Shown: positions 26,748 through 44,890, counted from the first letter of the stretch. The stretch is DNA of 64,000 bases from Tillus elongatus (GCA_964006375.1 OZ023266.1:69054891-69118890); one strand, 5' to 3'. Notes: generated by a model from the sequence alone, not told the origin. Made by a program: numbers and translations.

Positions 26748-28674
26748 TAGGGTGGCGCATTGAAAACGAAAAGGACCGATTTGCGCCCACAGAAATTTTT
26801 TTAAGAAACGCTAAAACACGTCAATTTTAATATTGAGGGGGACATGTTTTGACATAAAACTCAACTTTGTCACATCAACCCCTTAAGGGTCGAGATAACC
26901 ACCCCTATATTTTAAATGGGGACCGTGGGTCGAGTGTTACATCATTTGAAAGCTCTTTCTTTTCTGAATTCAGCACACATTTTTTTTTTGAAGTTTTATT
27001 AACTCGTTTAAAAATTATTCACAGTTGAAAATGCAAAAACGCATTTCACTCATTCCGATAAGAAATGTGCTGTTAGTCAATGCTTTGTTGGTTTGTAAGC
27101 AAAAATTGACTATCAAAGTATTTCTTATCGGAATGAGAGAAATGCGGTATATTATTTCAGTTTATCGGTCGGTTTGATACTTGATAGTACTACCAAAAAT
27201 TAATTTCACAATGGTGTATTCTGTAGAAGAAAGAGTTGAAATAATTACTATTTTCTTCAAAAACGATGACTGTGCCAACCGTACCGCAAATTTGTTAAAT
27301 GAACGACGTCCGAACAGACATGTTAACAGAAAATAAATTTATAGTTAGTTGCAAAGTTTCGACAAAGTGGTTCCGTAGCCAACAAAAAAACGGCATCCTG
27401 AACGTAAATTTCCGGTTAGAAATGAGACTACTGAGATTGAAGTTTTAGGACAGATTGCAGTAGACCCAACTTTGAGCACGAGAAAATTGGCCACTGTTTT
27501 AAACATCAAAAGAAGAACTATTCAGCGAATATTGAAGCATCATACATTTCACCCGTATAAAATTCATCTTGTACAACAACTGAATGAAGATTATTTCGAT
27601 CGGCGGTTGGAGTTTTGTGAAGTTATGACTGCACGAATAGCTGATAACGGGACCTTTCTGTTCAATATCTGTTTTTCAGACAAGTGTACGTTTTTATTAA
27701 CTCTACAGTCAATCGTCATAATTGTCATTATTGGGCAGATAATAATTCAAAAAATGTTCACGAAGTCCACACTCAAACTCCACAGAAATTGCATGTCTGA
27801 ACTAGCATTTTTGGAAACCGTTTAATCGGACCAATTTTTTTAATGACAATTTGAGTGGCGAAACGTATTTTGAGTTCCTAGAAGATATCGTTTACCCTCA
27901 ACTAATTGACATTGTTGAAAATGATGATAGCTATCAAGAAAATAAATTAGTGTTTCAAAAAGATGGAGCTCCTCTGCATTTTTGACAACGTATTAGGGAG
28001 TTTTTGAACAGGGAGTTTCCAGAGTAATGGATTGGGCTTAGAGGTGCTATTGAGTGGTCCCCTAGATCACCGGATTTAACTCCATTAGACTTCTTTCTAT
28101 GGAGCGATTTAAAGAGTAGCATTTTCGCAACAGAACTGGAGTCTGGAAGAATTACGACGACGCATTTTTGAAAAATGCCGTCTAATAACTCCACAAATGC
28201 TCCAGAATGTCAGAACTCGTTTTGAACAAAATTTGTACTTTTGTATGGAAGCTGGTGGTCAACAATTTGAACACTTACTTAACTGAATAAACATTTTTGA
28301 ACGTTTGGTTTTGTTTTTCAGTTTCTTTTTAACGAAAAATTGACTAATTAGTGCATTTCTTATCACAATGAATGAAATACGTTCTTACAACTCCAACTGT
28401 TAATAATTTTAAACGAGTTGATAAAACTTCCAAAAAGATTAGTGTGCTGAATTCAGAAAAGAAACAGCTTTCAAATGATGTAACATTCGACCCATATTCC
28501 CTATTTAAAATATAAGGGTTGTTATCATCACTCTTAGGGGGTTGATGTGACAAAGTTGAGTTTTATGTCAAAACATGTCCCCCTCAATACTAAAATTGAC
28601 GCGTTTCAGCGTTTCTTAAAAAAAATATTCTCTGGACGCAAATCGGTCTGTTTCGTTTTCAATGCGCCAACCTG
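26748..28674 (+). mobile_element. DD41D mariner with ~340-bp inverted repeats (element C)
   Basis: The left end TAGGGTGGCGCATTGAAAAC mirrors the right end GTTTTCAATGCGCCAACCTG, each flanked by TA. The arms extend inward about 340 bp; AACTCAACTTTGTCACATCA near 26860 mirrors TGATGTGACAAAGTTGAG near 28541. An outward-facing ACCACCCCTATA about 155 bp in parallels the internal terminus of elements A and B. It contains a broken transposase. Confidence 0.85.
27211..28287 (+). pseudogene. DD41D mariner transposase, broken
   Basis: From the ATG at 27211: MVYSVEERVEIITIFFKNDD and CANRTANLLNERRPNRHVNR, then a stop. A frame change gives VAKFRQSGSVANKK, VLGQIAVDPTLSTRKLATVL and RTIQRILKHHTFHPYKIHLV. The first catalytic block reads NICFSDKCTF (Glu after Asp replaced by Lys). 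After another shift, LVFQKDGAPLHF (second Asp) and SPDLTPLDFFLW (third Asp) are 41 residues apart. It ends AGGQHFEHLLN. Stops occur inside the second block and before WIGLRG. Inactive copy. Confidence 0.85.
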
Positions 28675-29894
28675 TATATGCCGAGAGGGTAAATGACTAA
28701 CTGCTGTAATCTTTAAAGCTTAATAAACCATAAAAGTCAAGATGTATATTAAGGATACACGAACTACGCCAAACTTCCGTAGAATGAAATGAGAAATGTT
28801 TCCAAAATAAAAGTTCACTCTAGCATTTCATTATGGAACGTCTATTAATAACCATAATACTCAGAAAGCATATTTCCAGTGGTTTTCTTTTTGTTACCAC
28901 TTGATATTTTCAAAGGCCCTAGCGCGACAAACTTGCACAAGTTCTGCTCATTAATCAAATGTTAACGAGCACACTTTTTCCCCTACGAACAGAGGGCAGG
29001 GACGGAAAGTTTTTGCATTTTGCATGTCGATTGCCTGTTCGTTGGTTGAAATGAAACGCGTGATGAATAATTTCCCTACCTCCTCCACTTACCACTTTTA
29101 TTATTATAATGGTGGTAAAAGAATAAGGATATGAGAGAATATTTATAAAATTTCTTGACGAGCGTTTTGTGATAAACGACTTTGTACAATCTACATTACT
29201 ACAAAAAGTGGTACAAAAGTAATGGTATGTAGAGCCGAAATAATGTGCTGGTACTAAAATACTGGACTCAGCCAAACAAACCTCAGTTCAAGAGTTAAAG
29301 TGACTGAAAATGTTAAGGTGAAAAATCGAATTTGTATTTTCCCGATATCTAGAAAAATAATTGAGGTAATTTCCTAAAAATTGTACAGATGGGCATTTTC
29401 TGGTAAACTAGTAAACTAGTTTTGCTCTTGCCAAAAGAGAGCGCTGTTTCCAGTATCGTTCATCTTTAAAAATAATTAAACTTTTTGTTAGCGCCGCTAA
29501 GAAACTTAATTTTTTAAAAGGCTCTCTTTTATTTCATCAACAAAAACGCTACACTTGTTAAGTGGCGCCAAAACTAACCATTCTTTTAATATTTGCGATT
29601 TTAAAAGTAGCTGCAGCACACTATTCGCATCCGTTTGTTTGTTACACAGTATGCGTGTGTTAGAAACAAATTTATACCATAACTTGTAATTTTGATAAGC
29701 TTTTGAACATAAAGTGTGCCGCGACATAAATGTTTTCTAATCAATAAATACTAGATATGCTTTGCTTTTATCTGCAAGCAATTTTTAATGGACGTTATGC
29801 GTACACAATAACTGCAGAAAAATATTTAAATAAAAGACAGCCGGATTACAGATTATTCAATTTTTTTATGACAGCTTAAAGACTTTGGTTTGTT
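28675..29894. other. No recognisable gene
   Basis: AT-rich. Minus frames of 106 (29275-28955) and 73 codons have no motif. No repeat family from elsewhere in the window is evident. Confidence 0.4.
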
Positions 29895-30275
29895 TCATTC
29901 AAAATGGTTTATTTTACCGTTAAACAAAATCGCTCCTGAACAGGAAGAGGAAAATTTTTGTACCAGAAATCCAGTATTTAATTAAAGGCGAACAAGTTCA
30001 GCTGCTTGAACATTGGTTCTAAGGACATAGCATGACGACGGTACTGAATTTACTATCAGCGCATCTTCCAGCTAGACTACAATGTTGATATTCTTTCAGA
30101 AACAAACAGACTGCAGATTTACTGTTTGTAAATAAAACATTATTCACGGATGAAGCTAGCGTTCCTCTTTAAGCTTCAGAAATCAACAACTGAAAAAATT
30201 AAATCCTTATATAAGAGCAGAATGTCATTCCTAACAGAAGTCGAAGATTAATTTTTGGTGTGAAATAATTTTTTG
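29895..30275 (+). pseudogene. Mariner transposase fragment, heavily decayed
   Basis: Readable pieces are VYFTVKQNRS, then RNKQTADLLFVNKTLFTDEA around the first catalytic Asp. After a frameshift, KKLNPYIRAECHS and INFWCEI match NPHIRAE..INVWCGI of DD41D copies. Many stops. The second and third Asp blocks are absent. Confidence 0.6.
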
Positions 30276-30584
30276 CGTAGTTTAAAAAAAAAATTTGTCT
30301 TCAACTTTCGTGAAAAAAATCGCTTTTGGTAGCCCTTTGCACATTCTAGTGGATTTTTCTTTAAATTTTGGTGCAAAACACTTTGTTGACGGTTTTCGAA
30401 GACGAAGACCATCATCTCTCTTATTTAAACAATCGGGACGTTTTTTGATATCGAATGCTTCGCGAATAATTCTTGTTTTAAAAGTTCTAAACCGATGCTA
30501 TTGTTTTGTAAATTCTGGACGCGGTTCAACCCGAGAACTAAGTATATCTCACATTAAAAACCGCGGAAATCTCCAAATATTTAT

Positions 30585-30589
<5 letters not shown>
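30276..30589 (-). repeat. PLE-like dispersed repeat (inverse copy) and unassigned flank
   Basis: 30513-30555 (CTGGACGCGGTTCAACCCGA) is the inverse of the GGTTCTCGGGTTAAACCGCG motif found right of TA tracts at 5258 and 45532. The 98-codon open frame at 30295 runs through this repeat and is not called as a gene. Confidence 0.5.

Positions 30590-30666
<77 letters not shown>
30590..30666. repeat. (TA)n microsatellite
   Basis: TA run of about 77 bp. Confidence 0.97.
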
Positions 30667-30668
<2 letters not shown>

Positions 30669-30689
30669 CTACTCTAAATTTTCGCATAC

Positions 30690-30890
30690 TTATATGACTA
30701 TATACATATACGGTATGCAATAAAATTTTCAAATAGATCTCTTCATTCTCTATTCAAAAATGCTATCGTTTTAAAGTTTTTAGCAAAAATTTGCAATAAA
30801 AAAAACGTAAATCATCTGATTCACGAATTTCGCTACAAAATACGAAAAAATCAATAACTAATTGCGTTTCATTCCTGATAAGAAAAATAA
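30690..30890 (+). repeat. Dispersed repeat, also at 49845-50050 and inverted at 35840-35940
   Basis: TTCTCTATTCAAAAATGCTA, CATCTGATT and TAACTAATTGCGTTTC are shared with 49905-50035. The 35.8-kb inverse copy shares GAATAGAGAACGAAG. Confidence 0.65.
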
Positions 30891-31139
30891 AAGGCACATC
30901 AATTTTGATGTAGGAAATGTTGAAAATGCATGCCCTGAACATCTTTGCAGCATCTTAATGGTAGGTAAAAATGAAATTGATTTGGTAAAGTGCTGGTGCT
31001 CGCTTTTGCTGGAACCATATCACACTCGCTGGCAGTTTTCAGTTTGCTCGATTAGGATATAAGTTTGCCAAAATTGGCACGACACTATTTTGGAGCCGTG
31101 CTAAATAGTTCTCCATGCTAATTTTCTTCAAACCAATGA

Positions 31140-31480
<341 letters not shown>

Positions 31481-32144
31481 ACATATGAACATTTGGAGTT
31501 TAAGCGAGTCGTTCAACACGCATACATAATGGTTTCCACCTTATGCAATTGAATGTGCAATTTAGCCGGAGTTACATGCATGCATTTCATAGAACTTACA
31601 AGTTTTCTCCAAACCATAAAATTATATTTCATATTAAAAAACTCTACTTCTGCTGGACTGTGATGAATTGATATAGTTCTGTGAGCTTGCTGCGCAATCG
31701 TTTTTCCAGTCTCATCAAATATTGCAGAAGTTACATCAGTTATAAATTGACAGACTCGATATTTTCTGTTGCCAAGAAAGCTATGTGCTTACTGTGTCAC
31801 TATGACTTTTAAAATTATTCTTCTGCGTATAGCGTTTCGTTCTTTTGAATAAGTCAGTGTGTTATCCATAATTGTTCCGTTTTAGTCACAGTTTTTCCAT
31901 TACGTTTATTACCTCCTTTACGTTATTATTTCAGGCTTAAGTATCGTGTAATTTTTACATTTTAGGGCTTCCTTTCGTTGACAAGTTGTTATTCCGTTCC
32001 TTATTACCGAATCTTCATTAGGAAATATTCGTTAATAGAGAGGTCACGATGAAAAGCTTTTAAAAAAATTTCTTCAGATGAGCGCGAACTTGGGTCCTTA
32101 GAAACCAAAACCAAGATCCGTTAAAATTTATTTATTTATTTATT

Positions 32145-32148
<4 letters not shown>
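31481..32148. other. No gene; inverse TA-core 3' module at 32020-32130
   Basis: 31500-32010 shows nothing recognisable. 32020-32130 (AGAGAGGTCACGATGAAAAG, CTTCAGATGAGCGCGAACTT) mirrors 8720-8820, then TTTA repeats lead into (TA)n. Confidence 0.5.

Positions 32149-32211
<63 letters not shown>
32149..32211. repeat. (TTTA)n-(TA)n microsatellite
   Basis: TTTATTTATTTATT passes into TA. Confidence 0.95.
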
Positions 32212-32216
<5 letters not shown>

Positions 32217-33289
32217 CAGAGCGATAACTTAAAAGATACTAAACTGATTTCACTCAAACTTGACAGAAATCTCGTTTGGGGAAAACCAAGGTCGAGAATC
32301 AGCCTTTATGCTCAAGTTTTTCCGGTAAAAAACCGGAGAAAGCGTTTTGAAAACGTAATATTTTTGTAAATATCAGAGTAACTGGACTGACACTTTACAT
32401 GTGGATAGAAATAGTGAAAATAAACCTATATTGTAAATTTGAAGTAAGTTGGTATCCAATATGTAGTTTCTTCCAAATTAAAAACATAATTCCACAGACA
32501 TGCGTTGAGACGACTTAGTTGTTAAAGTCCAATGCCTGAGACAGAATAGTTAATTGCCCGGCGTAGATTGGTTCATACAATAGGTATAAACCACACATCC
32601 ACGGTAACCAAACTAAATATTTATCAGGCATAACACATACTACCCTAACCAACAATCGTGAAATCTCGGCCGCAGTTATGAAAAATGACAGACGACATGA
32701 AATTAAACATTTGCCAAGTAATTATTAAAATAAATTATAATTGTAGCTTTACGAACAGCCTCAAATACAGTCTTAGCGCAGCATAGATATATTATGCTGT
32801 CGTATAATATAGTACGAATGTAAACAAAATCTGGCCAAATCTGTACAAAAATGATTCTAAAATAATTTCTTTTATCTTTACACTTAAACATAAGACCGAA
32901 ACAGTCGGGGGATATGTTTCAAATATAATTCTACTAATTGTTACGTATACTTTGAATATAATACCCCGGCATGAAGCTGATCTAATGTGTCACCTAAACA
33001 AAGCGTTTTTTGACGTATACTCAAATAGCTCAGAGACGTCCCGCTTTTCCCCATAAGCAGAAGGTTACACGATCGAATCCAGTTCGATAAACGTATGTTT
33101 TTTATGTTTTATTTTGGCGTTTGGAGAAACAATAGTGCACAGATAATTTTGTTATTCTTGATCTTAAAAAACCAGTTTGATTGGGTTCGCGATTAATAAG
33201 GCGATTAATAAGGAAAAATAACTGCTACCTTTATAATTTGGCAGAGACTTTACTTTTGTAAATATGAATTAAGTTTCCTTCTAGAAATC
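32212..33289. other. TA-core left-module remnant, tRNA-like SINE head, no gene
   Basis: 32215-32340 (AGCGATAACTTAAAAGATAC, AAAACCGGAGAAAGCG) resembles the inverse left module. 33018-33085 has tRNA-like A and B boxes (CAAATAGCTCAGAGACGTCC, GATCGAATCC) but no good cloverleaf, so I treat it as a SINE head or pseudo-tRNA. The rest is unassigned. Confidence 0.4.
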
Positions 33290-33560
33290 TTCTGTATAAC
33301 TCTAATAAAATTTGTAATACAAGTTTCTTTTAAAGAGACTTACACTATCTACAGATGTAGCAAAATTTAGTTATTTAACTTCATGGACAATTTTGAAAGA
33401 TTTCTTCAAATGTGCGCGTACTAGGACCTCTAAAATCGATCTTCAAGGTCAGTGTAGCTTTAAAGTATTAACTTTACTAACTATACCGTATAGTTATAGT
33501 GTACAATTCTTATAAAAATCCGCTACTATAACGTACTTGCTGCGTCCCTAATTTTTTTTT
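33290..33560 (-). repeat. Dispersed repeat, inverse of 7331-7700
   Basis: GTAATACAAGTTTCTTTTAA and TAGTGTACAATTCTTATAAA mirror 7640-7670 and 7365-7385. It ends with the inverse terminal motif (ACGTACTTGCTGCGTCC). Confidence 0.65.
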
Positions 33561-33829
33561 TTCAGTTTAGTTAGTTTTTATAGTCCAGATTTCGTCAGAC
33601 TATTTTGCAGTAATTTTCAATTTTTCCTTATTGTCCTTGTTTTGTTGTTGAGTTATTATTCTATTAATCATTGTCCTGCGAGTGCACTAATTATACCTAG
33701 TAAGTCGCTATTATTATTTCTGATCTTATAATTTCTCTATTATTGATAATTCTGTTCCAGTATTGTTCCCGTGACTGACATCAATTTCACGCGCCCCAGT
33801 TTTCCTATTCTCTTTTTTTTCCAAAACAT

Positions 33830-34875
33830 GATTTATACAACCTCCGAAGCTTGAGTGTTATTTCACTGACAATAGAAACACACGATTGGCATGTGCCAAG
33901 TACAGGCGCAAATATGTTAATAGACGTGTTCCAAACCACACATCTTTCCACAAGTTTAGAAAATTACAACAGTGTGGGAGTTTAGATCGTATAATCGCCC
34001 ATACTAGAACAAACGAAAATCAAGAAATAGATGTTCTGGCTATGTTCGACTCCAATGGTCGTTTGTCATTGGGCGAAGTATCTCAGGCCCTGAATTGTTA
34101 CTACAGTATAGTATTCAAAATTATCAAGAAACACAAATACAATTCCTTCAAGATGCAGCCTGTGCAAAAGCTACAGGAAAGTGATGCTGGACGAAGCTAT
34201 CATTTTTGTCAGTGGTTAATTGAGAACTGCAGTAACAACTCAAATTTCTTGGGAAATATCATCTGGAGCGACGAGTCAAATTTCTCTAGCAAACAGAAAT
34301 CTAACAGAAAGAATACCCACGTCTGGAGCAGGAATTCACCACATGTGACAATACCCATTGAAACTCAAGCAAGGTTTTCAACGAATGTTTGGTGTGCTGT
34401 TACAAGATATATGATCTAAGGCTCTTATTTCTACGAAGGAGCACTGACAGCTGCCAGATATTTGAAATTATTAAGAAGTGTATTTCCAAATGTAATGGAT
34501 GATACTGTCTTGAGTAGAGTTAGTGACATCATGTTCCAACATGATGGTGTGCCACCACATAGAAACGAAAATGTTAAACTGTATCTGAGACAACAGTTTG
34601 ACACCTGGATTTGCCATGGAGGTACAGTTAAATAGCTGCGAATATCAGCCGATCTGACCGCATTGGACTTTTCAATATAGGGTACAATTAAGGACGATGT
34701 TTACGCATCCAAAGTAGATCTCCTGAACGAATCGAAGCTAAAAAATCACGAATATAGTCAACAGAATTTCTGTACAGAACCTCTAGAGAATACAGTCTAA
34801 TATATTGAAGAGAGCAGTATTATACTTGAATCATAACGGCGGTCATTTTGAGCAATATTTTCAATTATTTATTTG
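33830..34875 (+). pseudogene. DD41D-like mariner transposase, broken (element D)
   Basis: One frame covers FTDNRNTRLACAKYRRKYVN, IDVLAMFDSNGRLSLGEVSQ and FKIIKKHKYNSFKMQPVQKL. NIIWSDESNFSSKQKSNRKN (first Asp) and STNVWCAVTRYMI follow, with the frame stopping at 34419. Continuing in another frame: GSYFYEGALTAARYLKLLRS and IMFQHDGVPPHRNENVKLYL (second Asp). ISADLTALDFSI (third Asp) follows with stops on either side; spacing is one residue shorter than 41. The frame then decays and ends near GGHFEQYFQL. The N-terminus lacks a start codon. Confidence 0.8.
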
Positions 34876-34916
34876 TTGTTTGGAAATAAAATCCAGTTGT
34901 ATATATGTATGTGTAT

Positions 34917-39360
<4,444 letters not shown>

Positions 39361-40330
39361 ACAGTCTGTCCAAGAAAAGGAGGGCCCCTATGGGGATTAC
39401 CAAAGCGGTAGCAGATACAGACTTGGTTAAATAGAGAAAACTGGCTCACGCAGAAGCCCAACAAAATGGCGGTTAGACATCTCCGAAATATTTTTTGGTT
39501 TTTGAGATATTTTGAAAAATTTTGATTTTTCGATTTTACATATTATTTTTAGTGGCCTTAATGGTGGACATACACCAATACGAATGTCATTTCTCTATAG
39601 AAACTTTTCATTTTATTTAACGGAGCATTGCTAATTTTTGAATCCTACGTTTCGTCTTTGCGGGACCATCATCAACTTTTTTTTAAAATACGGCCCTTAT
39701 TTTCTGATATCATTTCACTTCTAAACAGTCTGGGATGGACATAATTAAAACATTCAATGAAAGCCCTTTTCAAGTTTGCGTAATGGCTGACCTTTCTTTC
39801 TGCTATTTAATTACATCGCCGTTTATATTCATTGTGTTTTGTTTGAGAATCGATTTCTGGCACACTCAGATGTAGTGTTGTTGGACCTCTAGTGCAATAG
39901 ATGGAGCTTCAGCCTGGTTAACCTTTTGTATAGTTTCAACTTCAATTCTCAAGAATTGAAAAATTTACCCCTTGAAGATGGCCACTTCGTGGGCCGAAAC
40001 GCGTAGGGACATTTAATATATTTTGATGTCTGAAGGGAAGTCTTTTATTAAATGTTTAAATTTTGATGTCATATTCTGAAAGCCCTTTTTATTCCAAGTT
40101 CAGTGATGTGTCACACTTTGTGGTTTAGTATCATTTTAGCCTTTCTTTCGACCTTAATCAAAAAACTTCTTATCACGGACATGTAAATAGCTTTTAAACT
40201 TAGGTACTAAGCAACTAGCTATATCAGTTAACACTTTATGTCATTTAGGTGCTTAACAGTAAACCAATAAATGAATAGGGGCAATAATTTAATGGAATAA
40301 ACAAATAACAAATAAACTGAAAGTAAAAAG
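39361..40330. repeat. PLE-like hairpin motifs and a Tc1-like end
   Basis: ATACAGTCTGTCCAAGAAAA at 39359 looks like a Tc1/mariner terminus. Near 39645-39675 the minus strand reads TTGATGATGGTC, a loop, GACGAAACGTAGG. Near 39975-40010 the plus strand reads TTGAAGATGGCCAC, TTC, GTGGGCCGAAACGCG. Both are hairpin plus CGAAACG units like those at PLE ends. No coding sequence. Confidence 0.45.
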
Positions 40331-40336
40331 ACAAAA

Positions 40337-40445
<109 letters not shown>

Positions 40446-40589
40446 CTTTCAGTAATCTTTCTTTTAGATTTTTTTCAATTTTTTTTTTAACTGTTCACAA
40501 ATTGTCGTGTGCTAATCGCATTTTTGTATGTTCACCATTTTAAAAATAGCACGACTTTAGATCTTTATAGGCTCACTCTACAGTTCTCC

Positions 40590-40885
40590 CAGTTTACAAG
40601 ATCCACCTACATCGGTTCGTTCCTTTTTCGATTTTTTCGAGAATTGTATATATTTCCGCTGTTATATCGTCAACACCAGTAGTTTTTTCGTGTGCAAGTT
40701 CATTAAGGACTTTGTCAAATTCTTCTCTTTGAACGAGAAGGCTCAGATCACCTGGGCTTATGTACGCTATCTTTTAAATTGTTTAATTGTTTTTCTTCTC
40801 TTACAATGGGTGGGCCTTTTTTATTCTATATAAAGTTTTTTATATTTATTTCCCCACACTGAGATAACTTTCTTAAATAGCCTCT
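40590..40885 (-). pseudogene. LINE reverse transcriptase N-terminal remnant, left of PLE insertion
   Basis: On the minus strand the translation includes DLSLLVQREEFDKVLNELAH then EKTTGVDDITAEIYTILEKI, the first conserved RT block (normally K..GPD.I..E). Upstream GPPIVREEKQLNNLKDSVHK is readable with one frameshift. The right-hand continuation, beyond the inserted PLE, is AKQRLFKKVISVWGNKY at about 42520-42540 joined to 40885. So an older LINE was split by the PLE. It is too short to assign a clade. Confidence 0.6.
40877..40885. repeat. Left target-site duplication ATAGCCTCT
   Basis: ATAGCCTCT here and again at 42506-42514 directly flanks the inverted PLE dimer. Confidence 0.7.
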
Positions 40886-40963
40886 AAGTGAAGATTGGAA
40901 CCTGTGATGAGCACTTGTAACTACACTTGGAGAACTTAAATCACCACAACACATTTTAAAAGA

Positions 40964-41004
40964 CCTGACGATCGTTTCACTAGCCAAGTTAGCGTAATCA
41001 GAGG
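40964..41004 (-). ncRNA. Hammerhead-like motif, left PLE arm
   Basis: CCT, CTGATTA, stem-loop, GAAAC, GATCGTC, AGG. The core G8 is changed (CTGATGA to CTGATTA); this residue is needed for catalysis, so it is probably inactive. Confidence 0.6.
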
Positions 41005-41239
41005 AAAAAAACTACTTTAAAAACTAACATCACCTTATATACCGGATCTTGGGTAAAGAGACCGAACTGAGATAGTAAACTAGTCGCAGGCAAATTTCGC
41101 AGTGTATTGCATTTTTATCGCCGGAAGAAGTCTTTGACCTGTCCCTACTACCTTATCTAAAAGGTGTCTAACACAGTTTCCTTTGGCGGAAATATCTGTA
41201 TTCTTATGTTATCTTTAGAACGTGTTGAAACGTGGGAAT

Positions 41240-41332
41240 TTATTTAACAAAGCAATCGATCGGCTGACCCGTAATCGGCGGTGGTGAAACGTTCATACAT
41301 TTTTTGTTGTAACTATATTTCGTAATATATTT

Positions 41333-41429
<97 letters not shown>

Positions 41430-41690
41430 AATACTCTCGAACGCATTTAGCTGTCCTGGTTGTCTAACATTTTGTTATTAATTTCAGATAATCTTGATTA
41501 GCGTGATGATTATTATCCCAAATATGTCGGGCGACGGAAGATCTATTTATAGTACCGTAACGTGATTGGGCTATGTGTCCTTTAAATCTTATTCCAATCG
41601 ATCTTTTTGTTTGTCCAACGTACTTAAGATTACAATCTGTACAACTTATTTCATTAATTCCTGAATTTTGTCTGTGCTATCCTTGTCTTT
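41240..41690 (-). pseudogene. PLE GIY-YIG endonuclease domain, minus copy
   Basis: The minus-strand translation gives INEISCTDCNLKYVGQTKRS, then RSSVARHIWDNNHHANQDYL. After a frame slip in an A-rich run come VRQPGQLNAFES, a long (IY)n encoded by TA repeats, KYSYNKKCMNVSPPPIT and GQPIDCFVK before a stop. This is the C-terminal nicking endonuclease of Penelope-like elements, inverted relative to 41738. Confidence 0.8.
41343..41428. repeat. (TA)n microsatellite inside PLE coding sequence
   Basis: The tract interrupts the PLE frame between LNAFES and KYSYNKK, encoding alternating Ile-Tyr. Confidence 0.9.
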
Positions 41691-41737
41691 TGAGTTACCT
41701 AGCAAGTTTTTTAAGGTATTTATTTGTCAAAAATATA

Positions 41738-41985
41738 AGGAAGAACAGAAACAAAATGTCGGGACTTTACGAAATAAGTTGTAAAGATTGTAATCTTAAG
41801 TACGTCGGCCAAACAAAAAGATCGATTGTAATTAGATTCAAAGAACACTTAGCCCAATTACGTTACAGTAATATAGATAGATCTTCCGTCGCCCGACATA
41901 TTTGGGATAATAATCATCACGTTAATCAGGATAATCTGAAATTAGTAAAAAAAATGTTAGACAACCAGGAGAGCTAAATGCGTTC

Positions 41986-42055
<70 letters not shown>

Positions 42056-42146
42056 CGAAATATAATTACAACAAAAAACCGTACGAACGTTTTACCACCG
42101 CCGATTACGAGTCACCTGATCGATTGCTTTGTTAAATAAATTCCCA
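41738..42146 (+). pseudogene. PLE GIY-YIG endonuclease domain, plus copy
   Basis: From about 41738: KNRNKMSGLYEISCKDCNLK and YVGQTKRSIVIRFKEHLAQL. These show the GLY (for GIY) and YVG (for YIG) strands, the catalytic Arg and His-containing helix, and a Cys pair typical of PLE endonucleases. RSSVARHIWDNNHHVNQDNL follows. The frame ends at 41977. The neighbouring frame continues NVRQPGELNAFETIYI into the (TA)n tract, and beyond it VLPPPITSHLIDCFVK then stop. A one-base slip in the A-run near 41955 explains the break. The RT domain is absent, so the copy is dead. Confidence 0.88.
41988..42053. repeat. (TA)n microsatellite inside PLE coding sequence
   Basis: TA run directly after the codons for LNAFETIYIY, mirroring 41343-41428. 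Confidence 0.9.
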
Positions 42147-42417
42147 CGTTTCAACATGTTCTAAAGATAACATTAGAATACAGATATTTCCGCCAAAGGA
42201 AACTATGTTAATTTAGTTGTCGTTGAACCTTCCCAAAATCATTAGAGACACCTTTTAGATAAGTTAGTAGGGACAGTGCAAATACCTCGTCCAGCAATAA
42301 AAATACAATACATTGCTGAGTTTGCCTGCGACTAGTTTCCCATCTCAGTTCGGTATCTTTACCTAAGAGCCGGTATATAAAGTGATGTTAGTTTTTAAAC
42401 TACTTAGAATTTTTCAT

Positions 42418-42458
42418 CCTCTGATGACGCTAACTTGGTTAGTGAAACGATCGTCAGG
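42418..42458 (+). ncRNA. Hammerhead ribozyme-like motif, right PLE arm
   Basis: CCT (stem I), CTGATGA, C, GCTAAC-TTG-GTTAGT (stem II), GAAAC, GATCGTC, AGG (stem I partner). Both conserved boxes are intact. Stem III is the self-complementary ACGATCGT, which would favour cleavage as a dimer, as known for PLE hammerheads. The unpaired C before stem II is atypical. Confidence 0.7.
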
Positions 42459-42505
42459 TCTTTTAAAATGTGTTGTGGTGATTTGGGTTTTCCAAGTGTA
42501 CTCAG

Positions 42506-42514
42506 ATAGCCTCT
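42506..42514. repeat. Right target-site duplication ATAGCCTCT
   Basis: Matches 40877-40885. Confidence 0.7.

Positions 42515-44796
<2,282 letters not shown>

Positions 44797-44887
<91 letters not shown>
44797..44887. repeat. (TA)n microsatellite
   Basis: TA run. Confidence 0.97.

Positions 44888-44890
<3 letters not shown>

Larger units (their letters stand above)
40886..42505. mobile_element. Penelope-like element, head-to-head inverted dimer
   Basis: Two 5'-truncated copies of the same PLE 3' end diverge from a junction near 41700-41750. The plus copy runs GIY-YIG domain, (TA)n, 3' flank, hammerhead motif, GGGTTTTCCAAGTGTAC. The minus copy runs the same order leftward. Mirrored text includes GATCTTCCGTCGCCCGACAT and CAAAGCAATCGAT. 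The 9-bp duplication ATAGCCTCT on both sides shows that the dimer inserted as one event, as expected for twin priming or template switching during reverse transcription. The reverse transcriptase part is absent from both arms. Confidence 0.85.

Noticed and set aside
33018..33085. Methionine or leucine tRNA pseudogene
   Set aside because: The anticodon-arm-like stretch (CCGCTTTTCCCCATAAGCAG) is suggestive, but the remaining arms do not pair.
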